Source: JBALVO01 sp036961445 (GTDB taxonomy: Bacteria > Pseudomonadota > Gammaproteobacteria > Pseudomonadales > Halieaceae). From it: 60,292 bases of DNA. This document shows positions 1-9,198 of this stretch, piece by piece. Where the stretch lies: the NCBI GenBank assembly GCA_036961445.1, contig JBALVO010000008.1, positions 1 through 60,292 of the forward strand, given 5' to 3'. The position numbers and the translations under genes are program-made. The first letter of the stretch is position 1. The number at the start of each line of letters is the position of its first letter. The notes below the pieces were generated by a model. That model was given only the letters and a program-made list of their open reading frames with translations, was not told where the DNA came from and ran no database searches.

Positions 1-2
1 AA

Positions 3-1007
3 ACCCACCTGGATCGCTGTCTTACCTGCCGCAGCTGCGAGACGACCTGTCCATCGGGCATGGAATACGGACACCTGATTGATATAGGCCGCGGACTTGT
101 GGAACAGGAGGTGCGCAGAACCACCACGGACAGGGCTTCGCGCTGGCTATTGCGGTCGGTATTATCGCGCCCCCGCCTGTTCGCAATTGCGCTGACAGTA
201 GGCCAAACGCTAAGACCGTTGCTGCCCAGCGCGTTGCGTACTGCGATTCCACCACGGCAGCGCCCTGCGGCAAGGCCAACAACACAACACGCACGAACAA
301 TGCTGGTACTGGAAGGCTGTGCCCAGAGTGCCGCCACGCCCAACACCAACGCTGCGGCGCGCCGGGTACTCGATAAACTGGGTATTACTTTGATTGCTGC
401 ACCCCGCGCTGGTTGCTGTGGCGCCGTCAACTATCACCTGGGCGCTCACGCGGACGGCCTGGACAATATGCGGCGCAATATAGACGCCTGGTGGCCACAC
501 ATTGAAAACGGTATTGAAGCGATCGTAAACAGCGCTTCTGGCTGCGGCAGTTTGTTAGCACAGTACGGCCAGTTACTGTCACACGACCCGGCTTATGCCC
601 AGAAAGCCAGGCGTGTCTCCGAACTCAATCGAGATATAGGTGAAGTTTTATTGCGCGAAGACCTGGGCAAGCTTGGTATTAACACAGCGCAAGGCAAAAT
701 TGCCGTACATACCCCCTGCACTTTGCAGCATGCATTGGCGCTGCCCGAGCTGGTTTCTGATCTACTGTTGCGGGCCGGGTTTGACCTTGCACACACCACT
801 GACGGGCATTTATGTTGCGGTTCCGCTGGCACCTATTCCGTATTACAAGCAGCGGCCAGTAAGCGCCTGCGCGAGAAGAAACTGGCGGCGCTGACCGGGG
901 ACGCCCCAGCCTTGATAGCCACTGCCAATGTTGGCTGCCAACTGCATATGCAAGCCGCTACCGCTATCCCCGTGGTGCACTGGATAGAATTATTAGACGC
1001 TGGTTGA
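3..1007 (+). CDS. glcF: Glycolate oxidase iron-sulfur subunit GlcF (5' truncated by window edge)
   Basis: The reading frame is open from the window's first bases, so the N-terminus is missing. The visible protein begins with the second ferredoxin-type cluster, LTCRSCETTCPSGMEYG (Cx2Cx2Cx3CP), and then has the two cysteine-rich CCG domains of the family, with CCG motifs at about 414-422 and 813-821. In GlcF these bind Fe-S clusters and pass electrons from the flavin subunits GlcD/GlcE of membrane-associated glycolate oxidase, which makes glyoxylate. The partners would lie upstream, outside the window. An in-frame ATG at position 60 is internal and is not the start. GlcF is favoured over other CCG-domain proteins such as LutA or HdrD because of the cluster spacing and the WW-containing linker. 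A hairpin follows the stop. Confidence 0.9.
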   Translation, partial: THLDRCLTCRSCETTCPSGMEYGHLIDIGRGLVEQEVRRTTTDRASRWLLRSVLSRPRLFAIALTVGQTLRPLLPSALRTAIPPRQRPAARPTTQHARTMLVLEGCAQSAATPNTNAAARRVLDKLGITLIAAPRAGCCGAVNYHLGAHADGLDNMRRNIDAWWPHIENGIEAIVNSASGCGSLLAQYGQLLSHDPAYAQKARRVSELNRDIGEVLLREDLGKLGINTAQGKIAVHTPCTLQHALALPELVSDLLLRAGFDLAHTTDGHLCCGSAGTYSVLQAAASKRLREKKLAALTGDAPALIATANVGCQLHMQAATAIPVVHWIELLDAG

Positions 1008-1037
1008 ACTTGCAGTAACACCGCCTGCCGAAGTTTG

Positions 1038-1062
1038 ACCCGGCATTTTTGCAGCCGGGTTT
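1038..1062 (+). terminator. Probable rho-independent terminator after glcF
   Basis: A perfect 7-bp stem ACCCGGC/GCCGGGT (1038-1044 with 1054-1060) encloses a 9-nt T-rich loop and is followed by a short TTT. It lies 30 bp past the glcF stop codon and before a convergent gene. The T tract is short, so termination may be weak. Confidence 0.5.
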
Positions 1063-1137
1063 AGCAGGTAATCACGCATAAATAATCACCAGGCGGGAAT
1101 CGTCTTTAGCGCGAGGAGTGGTGGCGTTAGCGCGTGC

Positions 1138-1590
1138 TCAAGCCAGGACTTGCTGCGCGGGCATGCTGATAAAATCTTTCCACACCTGGTCCATGGAAGG
1201 CTGCCAACGATCCAGGACAGATGACCTGCACTGCGCCTCAGGTAGCTGCTTTACCTTGGATAGATAGTGATACAGGAATGCTGAAACCCGCGCATTTACC
1301 GCGCAATGCACCCAGACTTTATGGCCCTCAAAAATAGCCATCGCGCCAAAAAATTGCCTGAGGTGGTCTACGCTGGGCGACTCAAACGGCACCGGTATGT
1401 GGATATAGGACATACCCAGGCCCGTTACCACCGCGCCTTCATTGGCAATGGCATTATCGGAATCCGGCATCGCCAGATTAATGACGCCGGTATAGCCGGC
1501 AGCGGCTATTGCTGCAAACTGAGTCTCTGTGGGCTGACCCGATGTGCCGATAGTTTCGGTCAGCTGTACAAAATTAATGGTGTCTTGCAT
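1138..1590 (-). CDS. Protein tyrosine phosphatase family protein
   Basis: This is a 150-residue single-domain protein of the dual-specificity/tyrosine phosphatase superfamily. The P-loop-like motif VHCAVNARVSAF lies near residue 95, but only four residues separate the Cys from the Arg, whereas classical enzymes have HCx5R. The N-terminal half (TSGQPTETQFAAIAAAGYTGVINL) matches the arrangement seen in DUF442/Blh-like phosphatases. The substrate is unknown and nothing nearby suggests one. The start is well supported: GAGGAG lies 4 nt upstream of the ATG. The gene is convergent with glcF and precedes no obvious partner. Assignment to the superfamily is firm; enzymatic activity is inferred. Confidence 0.8.
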   Translation of the reverse strand: MQDTINFVQLTETIGTSGQPTETQFAAIAAAGYTGVINLAMPDSDNAIANEGAVVTGLGMSYIHIPVPFESPSVDHLRQFFGAMAIFEGHKVWVHCAVNARVSAFLYHYLSKVKQLPEAQCRSSVLDRWQPSMDQVWKDFISMPAQQVLA

Positions 1591-1661
1591 AGGGCTCCTC
1601 TACTCACTCCGACCCTGGTCACCTGCGCAATCACAACCTGCATGGCACTCTCAGCCGCGCT

Positions 1662-2003
1662 TCAAGCCTTCTTTACGAATTGTGATTTTAACTTCATGGC
1701 ACCAATGCCGTCGATCTTGCAATCAATATCATGGTCGCCGTCTACCAGGCGGATATTTTTAACTTTAGTGCCTACTTTCACCACTGCCGATGAGCCTTTG
1801 ACCTTAAGGTCTTTTATCACCGTGACGGTATCGCCATCCTGCAGTGGATTACCGTTAGCATCCACGATGACAGCGTCGTCCTCGCTACTCTCTGCCTCGC
1901 CATCCTTGGACCACTCGTGTGCGCACTCCGGGCAGACGTACAACATGCCATCGTCATAGGTGTACTGTGAGGCACATTGCGGGCACTTGGGTAAATCACT
2001 CAT
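1662..2003 (-). CDS. yjdM: PhnA/YjdM family zinc-ribbon protein
   Basis: The 113-residue protein begins with a four-cysteine zinc ribbon (CPQC near residue 8 and CPEC near residue 25). A C-terminal KOW/SH3-like beta domain follows, with the family motif DANGNPLQDGDTV. Family members are called PhnA from the E. coli phn locus, but that name does not prove a role in phosphonate metabolism, and no other phn gene lies here. Length and domain order are complete. A purine-rich AGGGAA precedes the ATG. The gene is flanked by a phosphatase-like gene downstream and a small anchored protein upstream, both on the same strand. Confidence 0.88.
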   Translation of the reverse strand: MSDLPKCPQCASQYTYDDGMLYVCPECAHEWSKDGEAESSEDDAVIVDANGNPLQDGDTVTVIKDLKVKGSSAVVKVGTKVKNIRLVDGDHDIDCKIDGIGAMKLKSQFVKKA

Positions 2004-2096
2004 ACTGTTCCCTGTTTCTTACATCGATTACAGATAGCGCCAAGTCTCTCTAATTAGAGTTACCCAGAGACTTCCTGGTCCTATGCTGCCCGATAA

Positions 2097-2369
2097 TTAC
2101 TCGCCCGCCTTATACCACTGACCATCGCGCAGCGTGAGCCCGTGCTCTTGCGCGCACAGCTTGCCGCCATCACTCTCACTGACACCGCCGCCAGCCATCC
2201 CCATGGTCGCGTTCATGGACTCTTCCCTGCGCATACAACGTTCCATGATCTTGGCGTTTTCCTGCAGCTGCAGGTCGTTGCCCTGTGAGCCGCCCGCCTG
2301 GTATGGCCCGTTCCAGTACCAGTACCCTGCTGCGACCAGTGCCGCCACTACAATAAGTTTGCCGAACAT
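2097..2369 (-). CDS. Small membrane-anchored or exported protein, unknown function
   Basis: I do not recognise a family for this 90-residue product. It opens with a short hydrophobic segment (residues 3-19, rich in V, A, L and Y) that could be a signal anchor. A Gln/Glu- and Met-rich polar region follows, with two cysteines (around residues 45 and 72). The short tail GLTLRDGQWYKAGE looks like an edge strand. There is no lipobox. A GAGGA box sits 7 nt before the ATG, which supports translation. The gene lies 94 bp upstream of the PhnA-like gene on the same strand. The cysteines could form a disulfide in the periplasm, but that is inference. Confidence 0.6.
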   Translation of the reverse strand: MFGKLIVVAALVAAGYWYWNGPYQAGGSQGNDLQLQENAKIMERCMRREESMNATMGMAGGGVSESDGGKLCAQEHGLTLRDGQWYKAGE

Positions 2370-2829
2370 TTTTCTATCCTCTAGTACAGGTTCAAATTCA
2401 ATACCTGATCCAGTAGTTTAGCCGCTAACTTCGGTTGTGTAACAGCCATATTGCCAATCCCTGAGCAAGTTAGCCCGGGGACAGCAAAAAAAACCAGTTC
2501 TACGACGCCTGGATCTCAAGTAAGTATCAAAGCTAACACACAAGCCGCTGCCTGAAAGTCAGCTCAAACAGGGGGCTCCGGCATCAAAGTCGTTGATTTC
2601 GAAGTTTGGTTATATCAAATCGCCTGCTCAGAACGAAACATTAGTCGACTTGCGTACCGCGCTCTGGTTTTATAGTAACTGTGCCTGCGGGCACCCTCGC
2701 TGTATTGCTTCGCTGTGATTTAAGCTTATACATGCAACACAACACCAGGACTCAACACCGCCTGAGATTGTGCGAGTAAGACTCTCGCGACTGCCAGGCG
2801 CACCAAAACCTGCGACGGAGATAGACTCT
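2370..2829. other. 460-bp intergenic region, rmf leader and promoter
   Basis: No ORF with a convincing ribosome binding site, tRNA or repeat was seen here. The region separates a minus-strand small gene from plus-strand rmf and contains the candidate sigma-70 promoter at 2705-2732. A leader of about 90 nt between promoter and rmf start could carry regulation, but no strong hairpin was found by eye. Confidence 0.5.
2705..2732 (+). promoter_or_regulatory. Candidate sigma-70 promoter for rmf
   Basis: TTGCTT at 2705-2710 and TATACA at 2727-2732 are separated by 16 bp. This is the best -35/-10 pair seen in the long upstream region of rmf. It was found by eye only. Confidence 0.35.
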
Positions 2830-3033
2830 ATGAGAAGACAGAAGCGCGATATGAATTCCAGGGCATTTGATAAAGGCTACCAGGCGGGAATTACGGGACG
2901 CAGCAGTGATTTTTGCCCCCACGCCGATGAGGAGCACCGTCAGAACTGGATTTCAGGATGGCGGGAAGGCCGCGTTGACCAGTGGGATGGATTGACCGGA
3001 ATATCCGGAGTACACAAAATACGCGCGGTCTGA
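2830..3033 (+). CDS. rmf: Ribosome modulation factor
   Basis: The 67-residue protein opens MRRQKRD and contains GYQAGITGRS and WISGWREG, closely matching E. coli Rmf, which dimerises 70S ribosomes into inactive 100S particles in stationary phase. The open frame extends upstream to 2770, but the ATG at 2830 matches the family N-terminus and has GGAG 9 nt before it. The protein is about 12 residues longer at the C-terminus than the E. coli form. Its long leader fits a gene controlled by growth phase or (p)ppGpp. relA is also in this window, though distant. Confidence 0.93.
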   Translation: MRRQKRDMNSRAFDKGYQAGITGRSSDFCPHADEEHRQNWISGWREGRVDQWDGLTGISGVHKIRAV

Positions 3034-3076
3034 TTCTTCAGGTAACAAGCCGCAACAACTTACTTAGCACCCTACC

Positions 3077-3097
3077 CTGCCGGATTCTCTCCGGCAG
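3077..3097. terminator. Hairpin between convergent rmf and gdhB
   Basis: A perfect 8-bp stem CTGCCGGA/TCCGGCAG with a 5-nt loop lies between the two stop codons. On the plus strand it is followed by a T-rich stretch (TTAAGGTCTTTATTT) rather than a clean U tract. On the minus strand no T run follows. It is therefore a likely but imperfect terminator, mainly for rmf. Confidence 0.45.
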
Positions 3098-3106
3098 TTA
3101 AGGTCT

Positions 3107-6100
3107 TTATTTAGCGGTCGTTCTGGTGCTGCTCTGTGCAAGATCCAGCAACTCTCTATTAGCCACTGCAAACATCGCAAAATCAGGCGTCGCTGTGGCG
3201 TGCAATTCTGCCAGCATGTCCTGCCAGCGCCCCAGCAACGTTGCCTCCTGTGCCTCCCAGCCTTCCATACAGGTCAGCAGGTTACGATCCTCACCCATAT
3301 GGCGCATGGCACCAACCGCTAACGTGCGCTGCTGCCACTCTAGATCCTCAAGGTAAGAGTCACGGGCCAACGCCTGCCATTCAGTATCTATCTTTGACGT
3401 CAGTATTTGACTACTGAACCAGTCAAGTTCAAGACGCTCACCAATAAAGAAATATAAACTGGCTACATCCATAAGGGGTGCGTCTGTTTCCTCCGCGGCC
3501 TGGATAATACCCAATGCGGTATATCCATGGCTGGTACCGGCGATCGATTCAGCCAGTTTCTCGTCGACTCCCTCAGCAACGTAATGCTCATACAAAGCCT
3601 GGTACTGCTCTGAAGCGCGCCCGCGCAAAACAGCAGGATAGGCTTCCCGCAGTTGCTCAAGCCCACCACTAAATTCAGCAATTGCCTGCGTTGGTGCCAG
3701 CTGATGCCGCCGATTTCGCAGTAACCATCGGGTCGCTCTTTTCACCAGACGCACCAAATTCAGCATCATTTCGAACTGCACGCCGGTTGCAACCTGGTGA
3801 TCCAATGCTTCAATCTGCGCCCACAGATCATGCAATTTATACACTTCCATAACCGTAGTGTAGGCTCGCGCCACATCCGCCACCTGCACGCCAGTGGCCT
3901 TTTGCTGGCGCATCACATAATTAAGTCCCATACGATTGACAATATCATTGGCAATCTGTGTTGCCATTATTTCTGTGTGCAAGCGGTGCGCCAGAATTTC
4001 CTCGTTGTACTGTTCTATTAAACGCTGCGGAAATGCCGTCTTTACCGCATTAGCCAAGTAAGGATCACTGCCAAGGTCTGAATCAATCAAAAACTCCTTT
4101 AGCGCCGCTTTACTATAGGACACAAGTATCGACAACTCCGGTCGGGTGAGCGTTTTACCCTGAACACGCCGCTCTAGTAGCTCATCATCAGATGGCAGGA
4201 ACTCCAGTGTACGATCCAGGCGCCCGGATTCTTCAAAGGTGCGGATAAAGCGCTGGTACTCACCACTGCGTTCTTCCGCCTGAAACTGCACCAGACTGAT
4301 AGCCTGGACCTGGTCGTAGTTATTGCTAAGTACCAGATCAGCTACGCTGTCCGTCATCTCTTCCAGCAGTTTATTGCGGTGTTTTTCGGTAAGGTCGCCG
4401 CGGGCGACTACTGCGTTTAACAGGATCTTTATATTGACTTCATGATCCGAGCAATCGACGCCGCCGGCATTGTCGATAAAATCCGTATTGGAACAACCGC
4501 CAGCAAGGCAGTATTGCACCCTGGCCAGTTGGGTTATGCCCAGGTTCCCGCCCTCACCAATCACCCGACAGCGCAACTCCGTGGCATCTACGCGCAGAGC
4601 ATCATTGGCTTTGTCGCCCACATCAGTATGGGATTCCAGGCTGGACTTAACGTAGGTGCCGATGCCGCCGTTCCACAGCAGGTCTACTCGCGCCCGTAAC
4701 AGGTGCGAGATCAGCTCTGTTGGCGTGAGCATATCCTGTTCAATATCGAAACGCTCCTTTAGCTCAGGTGACAAGGTAATAGACTTGGCGGAACGGGGGA
4801 ATATCCCACCACCGGCTGAGATCAGCGCTTCGTTATAGTCTGACCAGCCGGAACGCGGTAACTGAAACAGTCGCTCGCGTTCAGTAAAACTGGCGGCCGC
4901 ATCAGGGTTCGGGTCGATAAAAATATGCATATGGTTAAACGCCGCCACCAATTGAATATGTGGTGACAGCAACATGCCGTTGCCAAATACATCGCCAGCC
5001 ATGTCGCCGATACCCACAACGGTAAAATCTGTGCTCTGGACATCAATATTCATTTCGCGAAAATGGCGCTGCACTGACACCCAGGCACCGCGTGCAGTAA
5101 TCCCCATTTTCTTGTGATCGTAACCAGCACTGCCGCCAGAGGCAAAAGCATCCCCCAGCCAAAAATCGTACTCTGCAGATATGGCATTCGCGATATCTGA
5201 GAACGTGGCGGTCCCTTTGTCCGCTGCGACCACCAGATAGGGGTCCTCCTCATCCTTGGCCACCACATAGGCCGGCCGCACCACGCCTGTTTCAGTGCGG
5301 TTATCGGTAATATCCAACAGCGCGCGAATAAACAGTTTATAACAGGCAATACCTTCTTCCTGCACCTCTTCACGTGTCATATCCGAGCGCAACTGCCTGG
5401 CCACAAATCCGCCTTTCGCCCCGACCGGGACGATAACGGCGTTCTTTACCTGCTGCGCCTTGACCAGACCCAGCACTTCAGTACGAAAATCCTCCTGCCG
5501 ATCCGACCAGCGTAAACCACCACGTGCTACCTTGCCGCCACGCAGGTGCACGCCCTCCACTCGCGGAGAATAGACAAAAATTTCGAACAGGGGCACGGGT
5601 TGGGGAATGTCAGGGATTTCAGACGGGGAAAACTTAAAGGAAAAATAAGGCTTGAGTGTACCGTCGTCCGCCTCCTGAAAAAAGTTGGTGCGCAGAGTCG
5701 CCTTAACCACCCTGACAAACTGGCGGAAAATACGATCCTCACCCAGGTTCTGTACATCTTCCAGCGCATTCAAAATACGCTCTTCCACCGATGCTTCGCG
5801 TTGCTCTCGCCAAGCTTCATCGCCGTCAAACACGGGGGAAAACCGCGTCAGGAATAACTCCACTATGGCAGCGGTGATGTGCAAATGATTGGCCATGGTT
5901 TCGGCAATGTATTCAATACTGTAGGGAAAGCGAACTTGCCGCAAATAGCGGGAGTAGGCGCGCAACAACGCTAATTCACGCCAGCTCAGGCGCGTTCCGA
6001 TCAACAGCCGATTAAACGAATCACTCTCCGCCTCGCCGAACCAGATGCGCGAAAAGGCATCTTCAAATTCGTCCTTTACCTCATCCATAACAATGTTATG

Positions 6101-7960
6101 TGACAGCGCATAGATCAAGGTGAATTCCTGCACCCAGTAGGTCTCTCCCATACTAGAGCGAACACCATAGGGTCGCTCCGTGACTACACGCAGGCCGAGG
6201 TTTTCCAATATGGGCAAGACGTCTGACAAGGGCAAACTGTTACCCTTATGATAGAGGCGCAAGCGCAACATATCGTCACCCTCTTCCACCAACCGATAGA
6301 GACTCATGGCCAGCTCTTCGCCGTGTTTCAGCCGCAGTATTTTTTTAATGTCCAATACGCCAACGCGGGAATCGAAGTCATCGCGGTAACCCGGGGGGAA
6401 ACCCGGACCGAGTTCGCGCACGTATTGTTCTCCCAACTCTTCGCCAAACTCCTCCACCAGGCGGATTTGCAGGCGGTCTTCCCAGGCCAGTGTGGCCTCC
6501 ACTATCTGGTCTTCTATTTCACTGGTGTCAAATTCTATGGCTACTGCTGGATCCACACGCAGCACAAAGTGGCAGCGCACTAAAATTGATTCAGAAAAAT
6601 GTGTGGTAAATTCCGATTCCTGCGCACGAAAAGCGGTGGTAAGAATAGCTTCTATTTTTTCGCGCTGCTCCGTCGTATAGCGGTCGCGAGGAATGTAAAC
6701 GATACAGTTGACAAATTTTCCATGCACATCCTTACGCACAAAAATGCGGGTCTGCCGGCGTTCCTGAATACGGTTAACCGTATTGACCGTTTCGTAGAGG
6801 TCAAGCACACTGGATTGGAATAATTCATCCCTGGGGAAGACTTCCACCACCCGAGCCAATTCCCTGCTCTCATGTGCTGCCCATTCCATATTCGACAATT
6901 CCAGAATTTGCTCTACCTTGCGGCGCAGTATCGGAATCAAGTGTGGATTCATGGTGTACACAGAAGAAGTGTACAAACCGATAAAGCGGTGCTGCCCCGT
7001 CACTTCTCCATTCTCGCCAAAGACATTTACCAGCACATAATCCGGATAGGTCAAGCGGTGCACGCGGGATCGAACCTGCGATTTGGAGAAACTCAACTGC
7101 TTCTTGTGCAGTTGTTCGCTGGACATCGCTTGCAGGTCACTCTGTAAATCCTGTTCGCCCCTGCTCTTGCTATGGCGCAGCAAGCCCAGGCTCGCCTTTT
7201 TGTCCGTCTTTATTTTCGTAGTCGCGCCGCTGCGCGTGACCTTTAGATACTCATAGCCGAGCATCGTCATGTGATTACGCCCCAACCAGTCGATGAAGGC
7301 GGCGGCCTCTTCGCGATAATCAAGCGACACGCACTCACTGGCCGCTATAGCGGTAGTGACCTCATCCATGCGTTCGCAAACTTTGGGAAAGTCGTCTACC
7401 ACCACTGATACTTCGTCCAGTATGTTGGCAAGCGTCTCGCGCAACTCATCCAACTCTGCGGGTTTGGAGTGGCGACCGATCTCAAAAAACAACAAGGCCT
7501 CACCGGGATCAGACGCGTGGTCACCATTTTTGCCGGATAAAATTCCTTCCATATTGCCCTGCTCATCGCGGCCAACCGACAAATTTGAACTGGCGATAGT
7601 ATGAATGCGCAGATTGCGACGATTCAATTCACCGCGTACCGACGCTGTGGTGAAGGGTATGCCGCGGCAAAGGATGACCAGGGTGGTATATCGACTCTCC
7701 CAACCATGGCTTTGTATTTCCGGGTTAAAAATACGGATTTTTGGTTCGTTTTCCGGCCACTTGAGCATGAATCGTAGCAAGCCATAAAGGCAGCCATAAA
7801 GATTTTCTACCGAGCGACCGCGCATATCCTCGGCGGGGAAGCGGCTGTAGAACGCTGCTGACAGGTTGTGCAGCGACTGCCTGTCTGCAGGTTCCGCCTT
7901 CGTGTCGATACGCAGTGTCAGTTCCGACAACAAGCTCTCTTTTAATGTATCCCAAGCCAT
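3107..7960 (-). CDS. gdhB: NAD-specific glutamate dehydrogenase, large (about 180 kDa) type
   Basis: The 1617-residue protein matches the L_180/GDH-180 class of NAD-dependent glutamate dehydrogenases (Pseudomonas GdhB is about 1620 residues), which deaminates glutamate to 2-oxoglutarate. The N-terminal 700 residues form the regulatory ACT-like region. The catalytic core follows and includes RGGLRWSDR and the lysine-bearing stretch KNAVIVPVGAKGGFV, then TVVGIGDMAGDVFGNGM and the NAD-binding segment GEGGNLGITQ. The C-terminal helical domain is complete. The start ATG is preceded by AAGGAAG at 6 nt. The gene stands alone and diverges from the moxR operon across a 275-bp region. Enzymes of this class are mainly catabolic and are often allosterically controlled. 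Confidence 0.95.
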   Translation of the reverse strand: MAWDTLKESLLSELTLRIDTKAEPADRQSLHNLSAAFYSRFPAEDMRGRSVENLYGCLYGLLRFMLKWPENEPKIRIFNPEIQSHGWESRYTTLVILCRGIPFTTASVRGELNRRNLRIHTIASSNLSVGRDEQGNMEGILSGKNGDHASDPGEALLFFEIGRHSKPAELDELRETLANILDEVSVVVDDFPKVCERMDEVTTAIAASECVSLDYREEAAAFIDWLGRNHMTMLGYEYLKVTRSGATTKIKTDKKASLGLLRHSKSRGEQDLQSDLQAMSSEQLHKKQLSFSKSQVRSRVHRLTYPDYVLVNVFGENGEVTGQHRFIGLYTSSVYTMNPHLIPILRRKVEQILELSNMEWAAHESRELARVVEVFPRDELFQSSVLDLYETVNTVNRIQERRQTRIFVRKDVHGKFVNCIVYIPRDRYTTEQREKIEAILTTAFRAQESEFTTHFSESILVRCHFVLRVDPAVAIEFDTSEIEDQIVEATLAWEDRLQIRLVEEFGEELGEQYVRELGPGFPPGYRDDFDSRVGVLDIKKILRLKHGEELAMSLYRLVEEGDDMLRLRLYHKGNSLPLSDVLPILENLGLRVVTERPYGVRSSMGETYWVQEFTLIYALSHNIVMDEVKDEFEDAFSRIWFGEAESDSFNRLLIGTRLSWRELALLRAYSRYLRQVRFPYSIEYIAETMANHLHITAAIVELFLTRFSPVFDGDEAWREQREASVEERILNALEDVQNLGEDRIFRQFVRVVKATLRTNFFQEADDGTLKPYFSFKFSPSEIPDIPQPVPLFEIFVYSPRVEGVHLRGGKVARGGLRWSDRQEDFRTEVLGLVKAQQVKNAVIVPVGAKGGFVARQLRSDMTREEVQEEGIACYKLFIRALLDITDNRTETGVVRPAYVVAKDEEDPYLVVAADKGTATFSDIANAISAEYDFWLGDAFASGGSAGYDHKKMGITARGAWVSVQRHFREMNIDVQSTDFTVVGIGDMAGDVFGNGMLLSPHIQLVAAFNHMHIFIDPNPDAAASFTERERLFQLPRSGWSDYNEALISAGGGIFPRSAKSITLSPELKERFDIEQDMLTPTELISHLLRARVDLLWNGGIGTYVKSSLESHTDVGDKANDALRVDATELRCRVIGEGGNLGITQLARVQYCLAGGCSNTDFIDNAGGVDCSDHEVNIKILLNAVVARGDLTEKHRNKLLEEMTDSVADLVLSNNYDQVQAISLVQFQAEERSGEYQRFIRTFEESGRLDRTLEFLPSDDELLERRVQGKTLTRPELSILVSYSKAALKEFLIDSDLGSDPYLANAVKTAFPQRLIEQYNEEILAHRLHTEIMATQIANDIVNRMGLNYVMRQQKATGVQVADVARAYTTVMEVYKLHDLWAQIEALDHQVATGVQFEMMLNLVRLVKRATRWLLRNRRHQLAPTQAIAEFSGGLEQLREAYPAVLRGRASEQYQALYEHYVAEGVDEKLAESIAGTSHGYTALGIIQAAEETDAPLMDVASLYFFIGERLELDWFSSQILTSKIDTEWQALARDSYLEDLEWQQRTLAVGAMRHMGEDRNLLTCMEGWEAQEATLLGRWQDMLAELHATATPDFAMFAVANRELLDLAQSSTRTTAK

Positions 7961-8064
7961 ACCGTGCTTCCTTTTTAGGCCTATCCGCGGCGGAGTATGA
8001 TCCGCCGTATGTCTTATTGCCTGTAAGTTTAGCTCATAGCGAGAAAAATATAGCTAAAAATCCG

Positions 8065-8091
8065 GAACTTTTCCGGGTGGGAAAAGTCACA
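8065..8091 (+). promoter_or_regulatory. Dyad and possible sigma-E-like element upstream of moxR operon
   Basis: GAACTT at 8065-8070, 16 bp and TCACA at 8087-8091 resemble a sigma-E/AlgU promoter with a poor -10. The same bases form a perfect dyad, ACTTTTCC-N5-GGAAAAGT (8067-8087), which could instead be an operator. It sits in the divergent region between gdhB and moxR, 149 bp before the chosen moxR start. Confidence 0.35.
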
Positions 8092-8235
8092 AAACTGCTC
8101 ATATACGCCGATATAGACGCCGGACTGGACGAGGCCGGAGGTTCCGTTACAATGCGACCCTTCCCGACGCTTTCGCCAGACTATAGCAGGCCAGCGTTAT
8201 CAAAGGTTAAACCACCAACTAGTACAGGAGAACGC

Positions 8236-9192
8236 GTGGCAAGCGCAGACATTAGAGCTCTCGAAGACTGGCTTAGCAGCCAGATTATTGGTCAGTCGCA
8301 CCTGGTGCAAAGACTCATTATCGCCCTATTGGCGGATGGCCACCTGCTGGTTGAAGGTGCTCCGGGTCTGGCCAAGACAAGAGCCATTAAATCGCTGGCG
8401 GACGGACTCGAAGGCAGCTTTCATCGCATTCAGTTCACCCCCGACTTGTTGCCCGGCGACGTAACAGGCACTGAGATTTATCGCCCCCAGGAGACAAGCT
8501 TTCATTTCCAGAAAGGCCCGATTTTTCACAATTTGGTACTGGCTGACGAGGTAAACCGGGCGCCCGCCAAGGTGCAGTCCGCTCTGCTCGAAGCCATGGC
8601 AGAACGCCAGGTCAGTGTCGGCAGCCAAACTTACGAACTGCCTCGTTTATTTCTGGTGATGGCGACGCAGAACCCCATTGAACAGGAAGGTACCTATCCA
8701 TTGCCAGAAGCGCAGCTCGATCGCTTCCTGCTGCATGTCAATGTCGACTACCCGGATGCTATAGCCGAAGCCGAAATTCTCAGGCTGACCCGCGCTGAGG
8801 CGGGCCGCGCGGTCGCGACACCACCGACCCGGCTACAACAAGAGGCTGTGTTCGCCGCCCGGCAGGAAGCCCTGGCCCTGCACATGTCTGCTCCCGTGGA
8901 GCAATACATGGTACAACTGGTGATTGCCACACGCTCTCCCGAACTGTATTGCAAGCAACTGGCCAGCTGGATTGAATACGGTGGCAGCCCGCGGGCCACC
9001 ATCGCCCTTGATCGTTGTTCGCGCGCTCATGCCTGGCTCAAAGGGCAGGATTTTGTCAGCCCTGATGATGTGCAAGCTGTTGCCGCAGATGTATTGCGCC
9101 ACCGTTTGTTACTCAGTTTCGAAGCAGAAGCCAATGGTGTCACTCCGGACCAGGTCATTGAGGAATTGCTGGCCCTGGTTCCTGTAGGCTGA
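8236..9192 (+). CDS. MoxR family AAA+ ATPase
   Basis: The protein has Walker A GAPGLAKT (residues 41-48), Walker B VLADEVNR, the sensor motif MATQNP and the MoxR hallmark stretch EGTYPLPEAQLDRF. With the GTG start at 8236 it is 318 residues, the usual family length, and AGGAG precedes this codon by 5-6 nt. An ATG at 8152 in the same frame, after GGAGG at 10 nt, would add 28 residues not typical of the family. The open frame runs further upstream into gdhB as a shadow. MoxR ATPases act as chaperone-like machines working with VWA-domain proteins. The next five genes supply these partners, all closely spaced or overlapping, so one operon is likely. Confidence 0.93.
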   Translation: MASADIRALEDWLSSQIIGQSHLVQRLIIALLADGHLLVEGAPGLAKTRAIKSLADGLEGSFHRIQFTPDLLPGDVTGTEIYRPQETSFHFQKGPIFHNLVLADEVNRAPAKVQSALLEAMAERQVSVGSQTYELPRLFLVMATQNPIEQEGTYPLPEAQLDRFLLHVNVDYPDAIAEAEILRLTRAEAGRAVATPPTRLQQEAVFAARQEALALHMSAPVEQYMVQLVIATRSPELYCKQLASWIEYGGSPRATIALDRCSRAHAWLKGQDFVSPDDVQAVAADVLRHRLLLSFEAEANGVTPDQVIEELLALVPVG

Positions 9193-9198
9193 TCCTCA

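Noticed and set aside
1306..1959. Plus-strand open frame of 217 codons
   Set aside because: It crosses the phosphatase and PhnA-like genes on the other strand, both of which have good starts and motifs.
2370..2829. Riboswitch or small RNA in front of rmf
   Set aside because: No conserved motif or strong stem was seen; only a promoter candidate could be supported.
7915..8235. N-terminal extension of the MoxR frame into gdhB
   Set aside because: The family length and AGGAG at the GTG 8236 support the shorter start.
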